A stretch of DNA of 64,000 nucleotides from Phycisphaerales bacterium (GCA_022360095.1 JAKSDK010001377.1:1-64000); one strand, 5' to 3'; shown: positions 54,280-63,562, counted from the stretch's first letter. Made by a program: numbers and translations. Notes: generated by a model from the letters alone, not told the origin.

Positions 54280-54651
54280 TCAGCCGACGTGTTGATCGAT
54301 GAGCACCGGGTTTCCATCTGGGTCAACCAAGGTCAGGCTCGCCGGGCCGGTGGTCGATTCGTCAGCTTCGGTCGTGAGGGTCAGCCCACTGGCTTTGAGG
54401 CTACGTTGAATGTCGCGAACATCTTCGAATTCTTTGAGCGGCTCGGCCTGGCACGTCCAACCCGGGTTGAACGTGAGTGAATTTCTCTCGAACATTCCCT
54501 GGAACAAACCGATCGTCGTTTCTCCGTTACGAAGAATCAGCCAATTCTGTGTCTGGTCTCCGAGAACCTCTTTAAATCCGAGCTTTTCGTAAAACGCGCG
54601 AGACGCGGCGATATCTTTGACGGCGAGACTGATTGAAAATGCTCCGAGATT
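54280..54651 (-). CDS. VOC-family (glyoxalase/bleomycin-resistance-like) protein
   Basis: This encodes a 123-residue protein. The GTG at 54651 has AAAGGAG 6 nt upstream and begins right at the first beta strand ([26 protein letters not shown]), so it is preferred to any longer frame. The second half ends [19 protein letters not shown], the usual last VOC strand. The family fold binds a metal and small molecules; substrate unknown. It is divergent from the AraC-type gene, suggesting control by it. Confidence 0.88.
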   Translation of the reverse strand, partial: NLGAFSISLAVKDIAASRAFYEKLGFKEVLGDQTQNWLILRNGETTIGLFQGMFERNSLTFNPGWTCQAEPLKEFEDVRDIQRSLKASGLTLTTEADESTTGPASLTLVDPDGNPVLIDQHVG

Positions 54652-54797
54652 CACTTTGGCTCCTTTTTGGTTAGAATCATCATCCTGCCTATTCCCGAAC
54701 AGGCATGTTAAATGGCTCACGATGACAGAGAATTGGATCCTGCTGTCCAAGGCCAACTTACTTCTAACCGATTTCGTCCAGCACAGCTTTACAAATC

Positions 54798-55736
54798 TTG
54801 CGAAACGAACACAAAAATCCCGATAACAAATCCCTCGACTATATCGATCGAGTCAACCGAGCCATCGACTTCATCCTTCAGAATCTCGACCAATCGCTCA
54901 AACTTGAGGAGGTCGCCAAAGCCGCGTGTTTTTCACCGTTTCACTTTCATCGGATCTTTCGATCGTTGGTCGGTGAGTCCCTCAACGAATTTGTGAAGCG
55001 CATTCGGCTTGAGCACGCGATCGCCCTGTTATCGCAAAAAACCTGGGCTACGCGACGACAGCAATCCTTGACTGAAATCGCGTTCGCGTGCGGGTTCACC
55101 TCCTCCGCAGATTTCTCTCGCTGCTTCAAGCAACGCTACGGTGTGCCGCCGAGCCAGTTCGACGTCGAGTCCTTCCGGTTGAAGCGGCGCGAGGAATGGC
55201 AAAATGCGATCACCGATCCCAAACAACGAAATCTCCTCAACCGGCTGGAGCCTGGAGCGAACCCGGATGGTTTCGAGGTTCGACTCCGGCGCCTCCCTCC
55301 GCGTATTGTCGCTTACATTCGCGTCTTGGATTCTTTTCGTGACGGCGCCGTACCACGGGCTACCGAGCGACTTGTGCAATGGGCAGAAGCTCGCGGTTTG
55401 GCGGACGGGCAATGGCTGGGTTACATGTGGGACAATCCGGAAATCGTCGAGTATCAGAACTGCCGCTACGACGTTGGTCTCGAGGTCCCCGATGTGGCTC
55501 CTTGCGGCGAAGTCGGCCGGTTTGAATTCCCGGCGATGCAGGTTGCCGAAGTCGAAGTCCGGGGACCTTTCGATCTCGGAATGCGCGCCATGGACTGGCT
55601 GTTTCGGAGTTGGCTTCCGTCGAGCGGATTCGTGCCGACCGAACAACCTGGTTTTGAAGCCTGGATTGGGCGTCCGTACGCACACGGGACAAGTTACTTC
55701 GAGTTCCACCTGCAATTGCCGATCGAACAGGGCTGA
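54798..55736 (+). CDS. AraC-family regulator with GyrI-like effector-binding domain
   Basis: This encodes a 312-residue protein. The N-terminal AraC DNA-binding domain (about 15-120) has [26 protein letters not shown] and [25 protein letters not shown], the two helix-turn-helix units. Residues 155-310 match a GyrI-like small-molecule-binding domain ([26 protein letters not shown]-like repeats). The only usable start is TTG at 54798, since a stop lies 11 codons upstream and no ATG or GTG intervenes. It is similar in layout to Rob/SoxS-type regulators fused to GyrI domains. It probably controls the divergent VOC gene. Confidence 0.88.
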   Translation: MRNEHKNPDNKSLDYIDRVNRAIDFILQNLDQSLKLEEVAKAACFSPFHFHRIFRSLVGESLNEFVKRIRLEHAIALLSQKTWATRRQQSLTEIAFACGFTSSADFSRCFKQRYGVPPSQFDVESFRLKRREEWQNAITDPKQRNLLNRLEPGANPDGFEVRLRRLPPRIVAYIRVLDSFRDGAVPRATERLVQWAEARGLADGQWLGYMWDNPEIVEYQNCRYDVGLEVPDVAPCGEVGRFEFPAMQVAEVEVRGPFDLGMRAMDWLFRSWLPSSGFVPTEQPGFEAWIGRPYAHGTSYFEFHLQLPIEQG

Positions 55737-55739
55737 ATC

Positions 55740-55765
55740 TCGTGCTCGAGCACGATCGCTTTTTT
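55740..55765 (+). terminator. Rho-independent terminator of the AraC-type gene
   Basis: TCGTGCTCGAGCACGA (55740-55755) is a perfect 16-base palindrome that begins 4 nt after the stop codon, followed by TCGC and a run of six T at 55760-55765. It forms a standard terminator for the plus-strand gene. Confidence 0.8.
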
Positions 55766-55852
55766 GCTCTTTATCACAACACCAACCACTCTTTCATAAG
55801 ACAATCGTCAAGATAAGTGTTTTCGAAGATGCTTTCGAGCGCGGTGCAATCG

Positions 55853-58765
55853 TCAAGGCACGTAGGCCCCTGATAGTTGCCGTTCGATGTCAATGCTACC
55901 TGCGCTCGTTTCAAGCTTTGTCCATACGCCTCGCGCAAAAAGTGACGTGGGTCTGAACCGATCGCGTGCTTTGAGGTGATGGTCGGCCGGGACTTGGGTT
56001 GTCAGCTCCGTCGCTCCCAGTACCGTAAGAAAACGCCCCTTCGGTTTCACCTGGGACGATGCACCGGGGCCCGGCATTTGGACCGAGAGTAACACCTGCG
56101 AACCCGTGGTGTGCGGGAGGTAATAGAAGACTTGAGCGCCTGCCGGGTGCAGGCCCTCATGACTCGAATTGTATCCCCCGTGAAAGGATGTAAACACACT
56201 GTCACGGACTCCCCGGAGTGGGAAAACGCCTGGTGTCTGCGCTGTATAGACTGGGTAATCATAAGATGGAATCGATCGCAACGCCGGTGGCCGCATCGCC
56301 GAGAAGAGCGAAATCCGAAACATGAGTGTATCAGCCGCAGGTATAGGTCGGAAGTTGTGAGGCGTCGCGACGAAGTAGTGGACGTGCCCCCAGCGCGTGA
56401 CGCCCGTCGACGAACCAAGCCCATGGCGATATCTAGAGTCCTCCCAAGGATTGACGTTGAGCGGCTCCGTCGTCGGCCCGTGAAGATTGTTCACGACATC
56501 GAGAAGAGCTTGGTTCTGAAGGCCGCCGGGCTCCCCTACCGCCAGATTGCCCAGGGCTGTTCCGCGATCCCAGAGGTTGGAGGTCGTGTTCAAGGCTTCA
56601 ACCATGGCGCGTCGTATTGGCAGCCAGGCATTTGCCGCCAAGTCGGCCGGATCGACCAGATTGTTTGCGTGTAGATCCGCATCGAAACTCAATGTGGATT
56701 GTGGTGGCAGCAACTGCCCGATGATCGGATCGGATTCGTAAACCGATCGCAGCAATGTGGAATACACCGTCACTCTGGAGAAGACGTGCGCATCGAATGA
56801 GTTGCCGTTGTCCGACGATTCATCTTCCTGTTCGCCTTTGTAGGTGTTCACCCAGTTCACGAATTCGGTGATACGAACGGCTTCCTCGGCATCGACGAGC
56901 CCGCTCCCACTCTCCAACGACCATGCAGCCTCGAAGAAAGGCCACATCGCGACGGACCAGTTGTCCCGTGTATCATTTGCAAAACTCGCGCTCATGTCTT
57001 CTGTGATAAGTCCAGTGTCGGTAAGCTGTCGGACACGGTGTTGACGCCAATTGCCTAAACTCTCTTGCTCAACCATGTAGTCGGGGAAAGCCGTCAGACC
57101 GATCGGTTGATCCTCGGAAACAAGATCAACCGTGGCATTGTTATTGATCCAGATCTTCCGGACGCCAACGCCGCTTTTGTGCAGTTTGGGCAGAGCCACG
57201 TAATCATGGAATCCCTGCCACAGATTGCCGGCACCGTAGGGCATGACCTGGGAAGCATCAGGATCGAGCCAGGGTTTCAGCACGTTCTTTGCATTGAAGC
57301 CCTGAATGGGCACGTGCGACATCAGATCGTATCTCATGAAACCATTTCGGTCGACGACCATCAAGTTGTTGCCGCGCCCGAACAGAAAGACAACATCGTC
57401 GAGTATCGCGTCGACCTGTGTGGATGCGTTCGTCGCCTGGGCTAACCGAATGAACAACTCCCAGGGTGAACGCGTTTCCTGGAAAGCGGACCGTTCAAAG
57501 ATCAGCGCCTCCAGCTGACACGGGTCGCCGGATGTCACCGGGTAGTTCGGGAATCCGCCGGGCGGAGCCGGATCGACCCAATGGAGCGGCTCGAGATTGG
57601 CGTCTTTCAAATCGTCCGATGCGGGGTCAAAGTATTGCAGGTGCTCTAATCGGTCCGTCTTGATTTGTTCACCCAAGACGAATGGGTATCCCGAACACTC
57701 GATGCCGGAGGGTTGAAAACCGCCACTGCGAGGCCCAATACTCCAAGCGCCTCGCGTGACGGGTGTCGTTCCAGCGTACGTTTGCGGGACTCGGGAGGGC
57801 AGCCCGGTGAGGTGCCACGAGATGTGATCGGTATAGCCGATGTAGACACACGGAAAACCCGGCATGGTAAGTCCGGTGACGTGAAGTTCGCTTCCATGAA
57901 CGTCGATCAGATACGGACGATAGCTCTGCGTGTTCACGGGAAGGTGAGAATCGGAGAGCGTGATGGCCCCTCCCCCAAAAGGAACCGCCCCGGCACTAAT
58001 TGCCCACCCGTTCGAAGCCGACGGAACGCCGCTTATGTATATCGGTGGTCCGGCGTTCACCGCAATCCCGAGACAAAGGACATTCCGTACGCTGATCTCT
58101 TCAAGGGGATCCAAGAATCGCTCGAGCACTTTCAGCGGTTCAACGTCGTCCGATTTGGAGCCTGGATTCAATCGCTCGTTCAAAAACATAGGAAGAGGAT
58201 CGACGTACATCGGCTTGGCGCCGCCATCGCCCACGAGCTGAGCGATGCGTGATCGACTTGGATCATTCGAGGCAGGTGCGCGCCACCACGCCCGCCCGTC
58301 ATTTACACCGCGAACATAGGCCTGCAGAAGTTCGCGTATCTGTGGATCCAATTGCGTTTCCTGGAGGTCTGCCAATTGCGGCAACTCCCAATGCAGGTTC
58401 TGTCGATCGATCTCGAGCGCCGTCGGTTCAGACAAGTACTTTTTTCGACCGACGAACTCGGCGTAGCGACCTGAATATCGCCAGAGATTAACCAGCGTTC
58501 CGACCGGGAAGTCGAGCATCTGGGTATAGCCCAAGGCGTAATACGCAGCTTCGTCGGTTTCGCCGAAAATGTGCGGAACCATCTGTTCGTCGTAACGGAC
58601 GATGAAATCCTGGCTCTGGCCAAACGCTGAATGCGGGACGCCGATTACACCGACAATGGCCACGATCCATACCATGAGGGGCGACCACCACGCTTCCTTT
58701 TGGCAGACTGACCCGAAGTTTCTTTCTGATCTTGAGTCACTCTTCTTCCGGTAACTTCCTAGCAT
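55853..58765 (-). CDS. penicillin acylase-family N-terminal nucleophile hydrolase, exported
   Basis: This encodes a 970-residue precursor. GAGGAGG lies about 9 nt before the ATG. An export segment lies near 29-45. The alpha-chain pattern VPHIFGETDEAAYYALGYTQMLD (about 63-85) is followed by the chain junction GVPSASNGWAIS; Ser251-Asn252 would become the N-terminal catalytic Ser after autocleavage. GGGAITLSDSHLP follows as expected, so the active site looks intact. Family members hydrolyse amides such as beta-lactams, acyl-homoserine lactones or other N-acyl compounds. Its promoter carries the same 9-5-9 operator as the cupin-GntR region. Confidence 0.88.
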   Translation of the reverse strand: MLGSYRKKSDSRSERNFGSVCQKEAWWSPLMVWIVAIVGVIGVPHSAFGQSQDFIVRYDEQMVPHIFGETDEAAYYALGYTQMLDFPVGTLVNLWRYSGRYAEFVGRKKYLSEPTALEIDRQNLHWELPQLADLQETQLDPQIRELLQAYVRGVNDGRAWWRAPASNDPSRSRIAQLVGDGGAKPMYVDPLPMFLNERLNPGSKSDDVEPLKVLERFLDPLEEISVRNVLCLGIAVNAGPPIYISGVPSASNGWAISAGAVPFGGGAITLSDSHLPVNTQSYRPYLIDVHGSELHVTGLTMPGFPCVYIGYTDHISWHLTGLPSRVPQTYAGTTPVTRGAWSIGPRSGGFQPSGIECSGYPFVLGEQIKTDRLEHLQYFDPASDDLKDANLEPLHWVDPAPPGGFPNYPVTSGDPCQLEALIFERSAFQETRSPWELFIRLAQATNASTQVDAILDDVVFLFGRGNNLMVVDRNGFMRYDLMSHVPIQGFNAKNVLKPWLDPDASQVMPYGAGNLWQGFHDYVALPKLHKSGVGVRKIWINNNATVDLVSEDQPIGLTAFPDYMVEQESLGNWRQHRVRQLTDTGLITEDMSASFANDTRDNWSVAMWPFFEAAWSLESGSGLVDAEEAVRITEFVNWVNTYKGEQEDESSDNGNSFDAHVFSRVTVYSTLLRSVYESDPIIGQLLPPQSTLSFDADLHANNLVDPADLAANAWLPIRRAMVEALNTTSNLWDRGTALGNLAVGEPGGLQNQALLDVVNNLHGPTTEPLNVNPWEDSRYRHGLGSSTGVTRWGHVHYFVATPHNFRPIPAADTLMFRISLFSAMRPPALRSIPSYDYPVYTAQTPGVFPLRGVRDSVFTSFHGGYNSSHEGLHPAGAQVFYYLPHTTGSQVLLSVQMPGPGASSQVKPKGRFLTVLGATELTTQVPADHHLKARDRFRPTSLFARGVWTKLETSAGSIDIERQLSGAYVP

Positions 58766-59065
58766 CGATTAGAACCTCCTCGTTAATCTTGCTCTTGTGA
58801 CCACCGCCTCGATGATCCCATCAGGGGCTTAGCTCTATATAATATAGTCTATAGAGAATAGAATATGCTGTCAACCAAGACCGGATTGTACGGCGCGTTT
58901 ATGTCTCTTAATTCATTGTTGATTCAAATTTTATCTTCGAATTGACCGAGCCGGCGCCGCCGCGAGCCGAACCGGGGTGTGCCCGTACTAGGTGGCTTCT
59001 GCCCTTATGCTGCAGCTAGACCTTGCAAGTACGGAATCAGAACGGTCGCCCCCCCATCGGCTCTC
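58766..59065. promoter_or_regulatory. intergenic leader region of the penicillin acylase gene
   Basis: This 300-base stretch contains the ribosome-binding site of the acylase, its promoter/operator (58844-58874) and an additional palindrome CTATATAATATAG (58834-58846). The right half is the 3' flank of the ABM gene and shows no gene. Confidence 0.6.
58844..58874 (-). promoter_or_regulatory. sigma70-type promoter with GntR-type operator, acylase gene
   Basis: On the minus strand: -35 TTGACA (58874-58869), 17-nt spacer, -10 TAGACT (58851-58846). On the plus strand the dyad ATAGTCTAT (58844-58852) and ATAGAATAT (58858-58866), spaced by five bases, overlaps the spacer and -10. The same arrangement occurs at 59774-59804. 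A repressor bound here would block RNA polymerase. Confidence 0.75.
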
Positions 59066-59386
59066 CTAGGCCGGTTCCACGACCTGGCTGAAGGCCACAT
59101 CGTGATGCTTAACGTGCTCATCAAAGCTGCAGAGCAGTGCGCGTGCCTCGGGTTCGACCACAGCGCGCTCGGGATCGGCGCCGGCGAAATTGCGGATTGC
59201 TTCCATGGACTCCCAGAGAGAAATGACGGCGAAGTTGGTTTGATCCTCCGTTGCTCGTCGGAGTAGATAGAAGCCTCGAAACCCCGGTAGGGATTTGAGC
59301 CGGGGAATCACCGCTTCATGCAAGTGGGCGACATAGCCGTCAGCCGATTGAGTCGGAGCCTGTCCGTGCCAGGTACGAGCAATCAT
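59066..59386 (-). CDS. antibiotic biosynthesis monooxygenase (ABM)-type protein
   Basis: This encodes a 106-residue protein. The ABM-like ferredoxin fold is indicated by MIARTWHGQ at the first strand, HLHEAVIPRLKSLPGFRGFYLLRR and FAVISLWESMEAIRNFAG. The start ATG at 59386 overlaps the cupin stop (ATGA). Members of this family are cofactor-free oxygenases or accessory small proteins. The neighbour cupin may act with it. Confidence 0.83.
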   Translation of the reverse strand: MIARTWHGQAPTQSADGYVAHLHEAVIPRLKSLPGFRGFYLLRRATEDQTNFAVISLWESMEAIRNFAGADPERAVVEPEARALLCSFDEHVKHHDVAFSQVVEPA

Positions 59387-59748
59387 ATCCGCTCCAAGTT
59401 GTGAGGTTCGATCGTGTAGTTGTGGTCGACGCTTCCCGTGTTCCGTGTTGTTGCAGGCTCAAACAGTATGACACTGGCTTGGCGCTCGGCGACAGGTTTG
59501 TGCTCGACGCCCCGAGGAACGATGCAGAACTCGCCAGGGTCCAACCCAACGACGCGATCGCGGAAGTGGATGTCGATGTGGCCATCGAACACGAGGAACA
59601 TCTCGTCCTCGTGGTCATGGCTGTGCCAGACGTATTCACCCACGAACTTAACGACCTTGACGAATTGGCCGTTCAATTCGCCAACGACCTTGGGGACCCA
59701 GTTTTCACTGAAGCCCGAGAATTTTTCGGTCAGCTTTACGCGCTCCAT
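59383..59748 (-). CDS. cupin-domain protein
   Basis: This encodes a 121-residue single-cupin protein. Motif 1, HSHDHEDEMFLVFDG (about 42-56), gives the metal-binding His and Glu residues, and motif 2 is PRGVEHKP near 78-85. AGGAGG lies 9 nt before the ATG. The cupin-ABM operon is transcribed from the promoter/operator at 59774-59804, divergent from the GntR gene. Confidence 0.87.
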   Translation of the reverse strand: MERVKLTEKFSGFSENWVPKVVGELNGQFVKVVKFVGEYVWHSHDHEDEMFLVFDGHIDIHFRDRVVGLDPGEFCIVPRGVEHKPVAERQASVILFEPATTRNTGSVDHNYTIEPHNLERI

Positions 59749-59773
59749 GTGGCGGTGCCTCCTGCTTGACTAA

Positions 59774-59804
59774 ATAGTCTATGTTCAATAGAATATAATG
59801 TCAA
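59774..59804 (-). promoter_or_regulatory. sigma70-type promoter with GntR-type operator, cupin-ABM operon
   Basis: On the minus strand: -35 TTGACA (59804-59799), 17-nt spacer, -10 TAGACT (59781-59776). The dyad ATAGTCTAT (59774-59782) and ATAGAATAT (59788-59796) is identical, including its 5-nt spacing, to that before the acylase gene. The GntR start codon at 59798 touches the -35, so the regulator probably controls itself too. Confidence 0.78.
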
Positions 59805-60508
59805 GGATTCGTGAAGCAATGAATCAAACGGAACAACACATCGTCCGCTCCACACTTCGACAAACCGTGCGCGAAGCGGTCGTCCAACGCGTGATTACCG
59901 GACGACTCGCACCGGGAGAGCGCGTGAACGAAACCACTCTCGCCCAGGAGCTCGGCGTTAGCCCGACACCGGTGCGAGAAGCACTGATCAGCCTCGAAGG
60001 GTGCCGGTTTTTGTCGGCAACGCCGGGCAAAGGTTTCGTGGTGCCGCCGCTGACCGCCTGCGAAATGCACGAGATCTACTCGGTGCAAGCCATCCTTGAA
60101 ACCACTGCACTTCGGCATTGCACGCCGTTCGACGCGGCGCGCATTTCCCGGTTGCGCGAGCTAAACGAGGCGTTTCGCGCGCTCCGCCAGGACATCGACG
60201 CTGCCATCAAGGCGAATGTTCGCTGGCACGTCGAGTTGGTCTCCACCTGCCCAAACCAGTACTTACACGAGCTGATTCGCGCCGGCCGTGAGGCTGTGCA
60301 ACGGTACGAGTATGCGTTTCTTCAGCAGGTGATGGATACGGACGTCTCCGCCAACCAGCACGAAGCGGTCATCGCCGCGCTCGAACGGAATCTGTTTGAG
60401 GAAGCGGTTGAGCTTCTGATGCTTAACTGGCGACGGGTCATCGAGCTTTTGCGCCCTTTGCTTCCGGAGTCAGCGTCACACCCTGGAAGCCCGACGGGCA
60501 AAACATGA
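59798..60508 (+). CDS. GntR-family regulator with FCD-type ligand-binding domain
   Basis: This encodes a 236-residue protein from ATG 59798; ATG 59819 is an alternative that would free the operator region. The winged helix has NETTLAQELGVSPTPVREALISLE, the GntR signature. The C-terminal helical FCD domain has YSVQAILETTALR, NVRWHVELV and NQHEAVIAAL; conserved His residues of the metal/ligand site are present. It sits next to its presumed operator and most likely represses the divergent cupin-ABM operon and the acylase gene. Confidence 0.9.
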   Translation: MSRIREAMNQTEQHIVRSTLRQTVREAVVQRVITGRLAPGERVNETTLAQELGVSPTPVREALISLEGCRFLSATPGKGFVVPPLTACEMHEIYSVQAILETTALRHCTPFDAARISRLRELNEAFRALRQDIDAAIKANVRWHVELVSTCPNQYLHELIRAGREAVQRYEYAFLQQVMDTDVSANQHEAVIAALERNLFEEAVELLMLNWRRVIELLRPLLPESASHPGSPTGKT

Positions 60509-60583
60509 AACGCGCGCCGACTTGCGCCATTTGCCTCGTCCTCGGCTGTGGGATTGCGCGCCGCCCAACGCCTTCGTTCACAT

Positions 60584-62713
60584 TCACAGACCGATGACAC
60601 GCGCGACAAACGGTTGGATGTCCTCCGCGTTGAATAGCCCATCATGGTTCGAGTCATACATACAACTGAGAACCGGGTCCGGCGCATCGGAAAGCAACTG
60701 AGCCACGAATAGTGCTACATCGGTAAACTCCGAGTCACATTCATCGGGAATGCCGTTGCCGTTGCAGTCGGCACAGGCCGCATCACCCAACGGGCAATCC
60801 GCAATGTCACACTCGTCCGGAACACTGTTACCGTTGCAGTCGGTTTCGCATTCGTCGGGAATGGCGTTGGCGTTGCAGTCCGGCCCCGATCCGATCGGTG
60901 GAACCTCACATTCGTCCGGAATGCGATTGCCGTTGCAGTCATCCGGATTGGTGGTGGTGCAAGGGTCGCAGGCATCCGGCACACCGTCCCCGTCCGTGTC
61001 CATGTTGTCATCGCCACCCGGGCAAACGTCGTCCGATTCGCAGACGCCGTCGCTGTCGCTGTCATCCGGGTTGTCGTTGGGACAAGGGTCGCAGGCATCC
61101 GGCACACCGTCCCCGTCCGTGTCCGTGTTGTCATCGCCACCCGGGCAAACGTCGTCCGATTCGCAGACGCCGTCGCTGTCGCTGTCGTCCGGGTTGTCAT
61201 TGGGACAAGGGTCGCAGGCGTCCGGCACACCGTCCCCGTCCGTATCGGTGTTGTCGTCACCGCCGGGGCAGATATCGATGCAGTCCGGCACCGTGTCGCC
61301 ATCGGTATCGTCATCCGGGACGCCGCAGCCACAAATGCCGGGCTCGGTCTTGTTCGGATCGTTCGGACAGATGTCATACTCATAGGCTCCGATGTCAATG
61401 ATTGGTGGAGCGCCGCTGCCCGTATCACTGATGTCCGGATCGTCGAGGAAGCGAGGATTACCATTGAGGTCGAAACCAGGCGCATCGATGGGATAGCGCG
61501 CATTGTTGCCGGCATCAACACAGGGCGATCCAGTGGAGAGTCGATAATCACCCTGCCCTGGATCGACAAATACCGGATCAGCGGAGAAGACGTAGGAAAG
61601 CGTCGGGGAACTACCGAAGCTCTCGATATTGTCCGGGCTGTTGTTCCATAGGATGGTGTTGAATATCCTGGTGTTGCTAACGTTGTAGTTGTAAACCGCA
61701 CCGCCGACGCTTGCGCTGTTTCCTGAAATCGTGCAGTTAATCAGCCTGGTGTTGGCATAGGTGTAATTCAAGACGGCGCCGCCCCAACTTGACGCTGTAT
61801 TGTTGGTAAAACGGCAATTGATCACCATGGGCGCCTGTGTGCTGCCGTTGACCGATATGGTTGCGATGCCGCCACCACGGTAGGCGGTGTTTCCGTCGAA
61901 GATGCAGTTGTGTATGTTTGGACTGCATCGATAGTTGTATATCCCTCCGCCGTTTGAATCAGCGAAATTGAACGTGAAGGTACAATCCCTCACTGTGGAG
62001 ACACTACGGTTGTTGTAGATTCCCGCTCCGTGACCATTGATCAATGTCCTATTGCCCTGGAAAGTGCAGTCGGTCACGGCAGGGCTGCTGCGATTGTTGA
62101 ACATCCCGCCGCCGGAGCTATTCGATGCATTTGTCTCAAACTTGCAATGAGAGACCGTGGGGCTGCCAAAGGAGTTGTACATTCCGGCCCCGAGGTTGTT
62201 GGGCGAGCCGCCGTTGGCAAAACCAGCCGTGATTGTGAATCCGTCGAGGATCGCGCTGCTGTCGGTACCGCTGCCGACGACAACGTGGTAGCTGTTCTCA
62301 CTGTTGTTGATAAAGCCCGGCAGGTCGTCGCTGTTGAGATCGCCGCACAGGATGGTTTCGAAGGTCTTCCAGTCGCGTTCATCCCGAGTCTCCTCCATAC
62401 CGGTAAAGCCGCCGTAGAGGGCCACGTTGTTCTTGAGCTGGAAGGCGGCAGCGCGGTTACCGCCTGGTCCGGCCGGTTTGTATGTGCCTTCGGCCACCCA
62501 AATCTCCTGGAACGAAGCCGCCCCCAGCGCGGCTTGCAGGTCGGTATAAGCATCGGACCAACTCGTGCCGTCATTCGCGCCAACGGCGTCGGCGTCAACG
62601 AAAATCGGAGCGGATTGACCCACCGAGAGCGTAGGCATGGCGAAGATCGTACCCAGGACGATCAGGCTTACATTGATTTTTCTAACCGTTGTCTTTTGGA
62701 TATTGAGTTTCAT
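60584..62713 (-). CDS. secreted parallel beta-helix protein with TSP3-like repeats and dockerin-like C-terminus
   Basis: This encodes a 709-residue protein from ATG 62713, which has AGAGGAGA upstream. A signal peptide covers about 1-32. The start SAPIFVDADAVGANDGTSW and AYTDLQAAL is the usual entry of right-handed beta-helix proteins, followed by repeats of NSSGGGMFNN, GAGIYNN, NSNGGGIYNY and GGAVYNY form (about 150-370). Residues about 470-610 carry TSP3-like DTDGDGVPDACDPCPND repeats that bind calcium. The tail has several CNGNxIPDECE repeats and ends in DSNHDGLFNAEDIQPFVARVIGL. It is exported, probably polysaccharide- or surface-binding. It is divergent from ECF module f. Confidence 0.85.
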   Translation of the reverse strand: MKLNIQKTTVRKINVSLIVLGTIFAMPTLSVGQSAPIFVDADAVGANDGTSWSDAYTDLQAALGAASFQEIWVAEGTYKPAGPGGNRAAAFQLKNNVALYGGFTGMEETRDERDWKTFETILCGDLNSDDLPGFINNSENSYHVVVGSGTDSSAILDGFTITAGFANGGSPNNLGAGMYNSFGSPTVSHCKFETNASNSSGGGMFNNRSSPAVTDCTFQGNRTLINGHGAGIYNNRSVSTVRDCTFTFNFADSNGGGIYNYRCSPNIHNCIFDGNTAYRGGGIATISVNGSTQAPMVINCRFTNNTASSWGGAVLNYTYANTRLINCTISGNSASVGGAVYNYNVSNTRIFNTILWNNSPDNIESFGSSPTLSYVFSADPVFVDPGQGDYRLSTGSPCVDAGNNARYPIDAPGFDLNGNPRFLDDPDISDTGSGAPPIIDIGAYEYDICPNDPNKTEPGICGCGVPDDDTDGDTVPDCIDICPGGDDNTDTDGDGVPDACDPCPNDNPDDSDSDGVCESDDVCPGGDDNTDTDGDGVPDACDPCPNDNPDDSDSDGVCESDDVCPGGDDNMDTDGDGVPDACDPCTTTNPDDCNGNRIPDECEVPPIGSGPDCNANAIPDECETDCNGNSVPDECDIADCPLGDAACADCNGNGIPDECDSEFTDVALFVAQLLSDAPDPVLSCMYDSNHDGLFNAEDIQPFVARVIGL
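60960..61285 (-). repeat. 123-bp tandem coding repeats (TSP3-like units)
   Basis: Units start at 60960, 61083 and 61206. The first two differ at only about three positions in 123, and the third stays alike for roughly 80 bases. This marks recent duplication of 41-residue units in the Ca-binding region. Confidence 0.9.
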
Positions 62714-62733
62714 TTTGAGATCTCCTCTGATTC

Positions 62734-62752
62734 GCAGTCTCGGCGAGACTGC
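62734..62752. promoter_or_regulatory. perfect 9-1-9 inverted repeat upstream of the beta-helix gene
   Basis: GCAGTCTCG-G-CGAGACTGC is a perfect inverted repeat with a single central base, 20 nt before the ATG at 62713 and next to its ribosome-binding site. It could be an operator or a leader hairpin in the short region between the beta-helix gene and sigma gene f. Confidence 0.6.
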
Positions 62753-62965
62753 CATGAGTTTCTTGGCGGATCGTTACAAATCTCGCTTTAGCACATCGGG
62801 CTCAGGTATCAGATTCATCACTGCAAGACCTTCTGTTTGTACACCCGGCGAAATCCCAAAAATTGGCCCAACTGTCCAAATTTTTCTTGTCGTGACGGAG
62901 ATAACTGTGGTTGATTTGCGCATGCTAGCGGTACATAATTTTGAAATGAGCCGGGGAGTCGGGCC

Positions 62966-63562
62966 GTGCTGAGTGTATTAACCACCACCACAGCATTACT
63001 TGATGAACTATTTGATACTGCCAACGATGTTGCCTGGCAGGCGTTCAATGCCCGGTATCAGCCGATCCTGCATGCATTTGCGCGCAGGCTAGGCGTGTCC
63101 GAAGCCGATGCCGCGGATGTGGCCCAGGAAACGCTGGTTCGGTTTGTCAAGGACTATCGCGCCGGGAAATATGACCGTAGCAAGGGACGACTCCGCAGTT
63201 GGATCATCAGTATCGCCAAGTATCGCGTCGCCGACTTGAGACATGATACTGTCCGTCGTCGTCAAGTTCGTGGCGACTCCGTATTGGTCGATTTGCCCGA
63301 TGAGAATCATCTGAATGCGATCTGGGAAGAGGAGTGCCTGCACGCCATCGTGCACCATGCCATGGCGGAACTCCGTGAAAGAGGAACGCTGGATTCGAAC
63401 ACGATCAGCGTATTCGAACGAACGACGTTCGATGAATGCACAACAGCTGAAGTCGCCGCCGAGTTCGAAATGACGCCAAATGCGGTTTACAAGGTCAAAC
63501 GACGGTGCCTTGCGCAGCTTCGGTTGATTATGGCTCGGTTGAAGGAGGCCTATGAACTATAG
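62966..63562 (+). CDS. ECF sigma factor (module f, type II)
   Basis: This encodes a 198-residue sigma factor. Region 2 has SEADAADVAQETLVRF and YDRSKGRLRSWIISIAKYRVADLRHD, the signature shared with modules c and e. Region 4 has TFDECTTAEVAAEFEMTPNAVYKVKRRCLAQLRL. The start is GTG at 62966. The kinase gene follows after 18 nt. It is divergent from the beta-helix gene at 62713. Confidence 0.9.
   Translation: MLSVLTTTTALLDELFDTANDVAWQAFNARYQPILHAFARRLGVSEADAADVAQETLVRFVKDYRAGKYDRSKGRLRSWIISIAKYRVADLRHDTVRRRQVRGDSVLVDLPDENHLNAIWEEECLHAIVHHAMAELRERGTLDSNTISVFERTTFDECTTAEVAAEFEMTPNAVYKVKRRCLAQLRLIMARLKEAYEL

Noticed and set aside
60715..61701. Long minus-strand frame rich in Thr, Arg and Ser, and plus-strand frames at 60750-61401
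   Set aside because: These are alternative readings of the TSP3 repeat DNA; the periodic sequence keeps several frames open.
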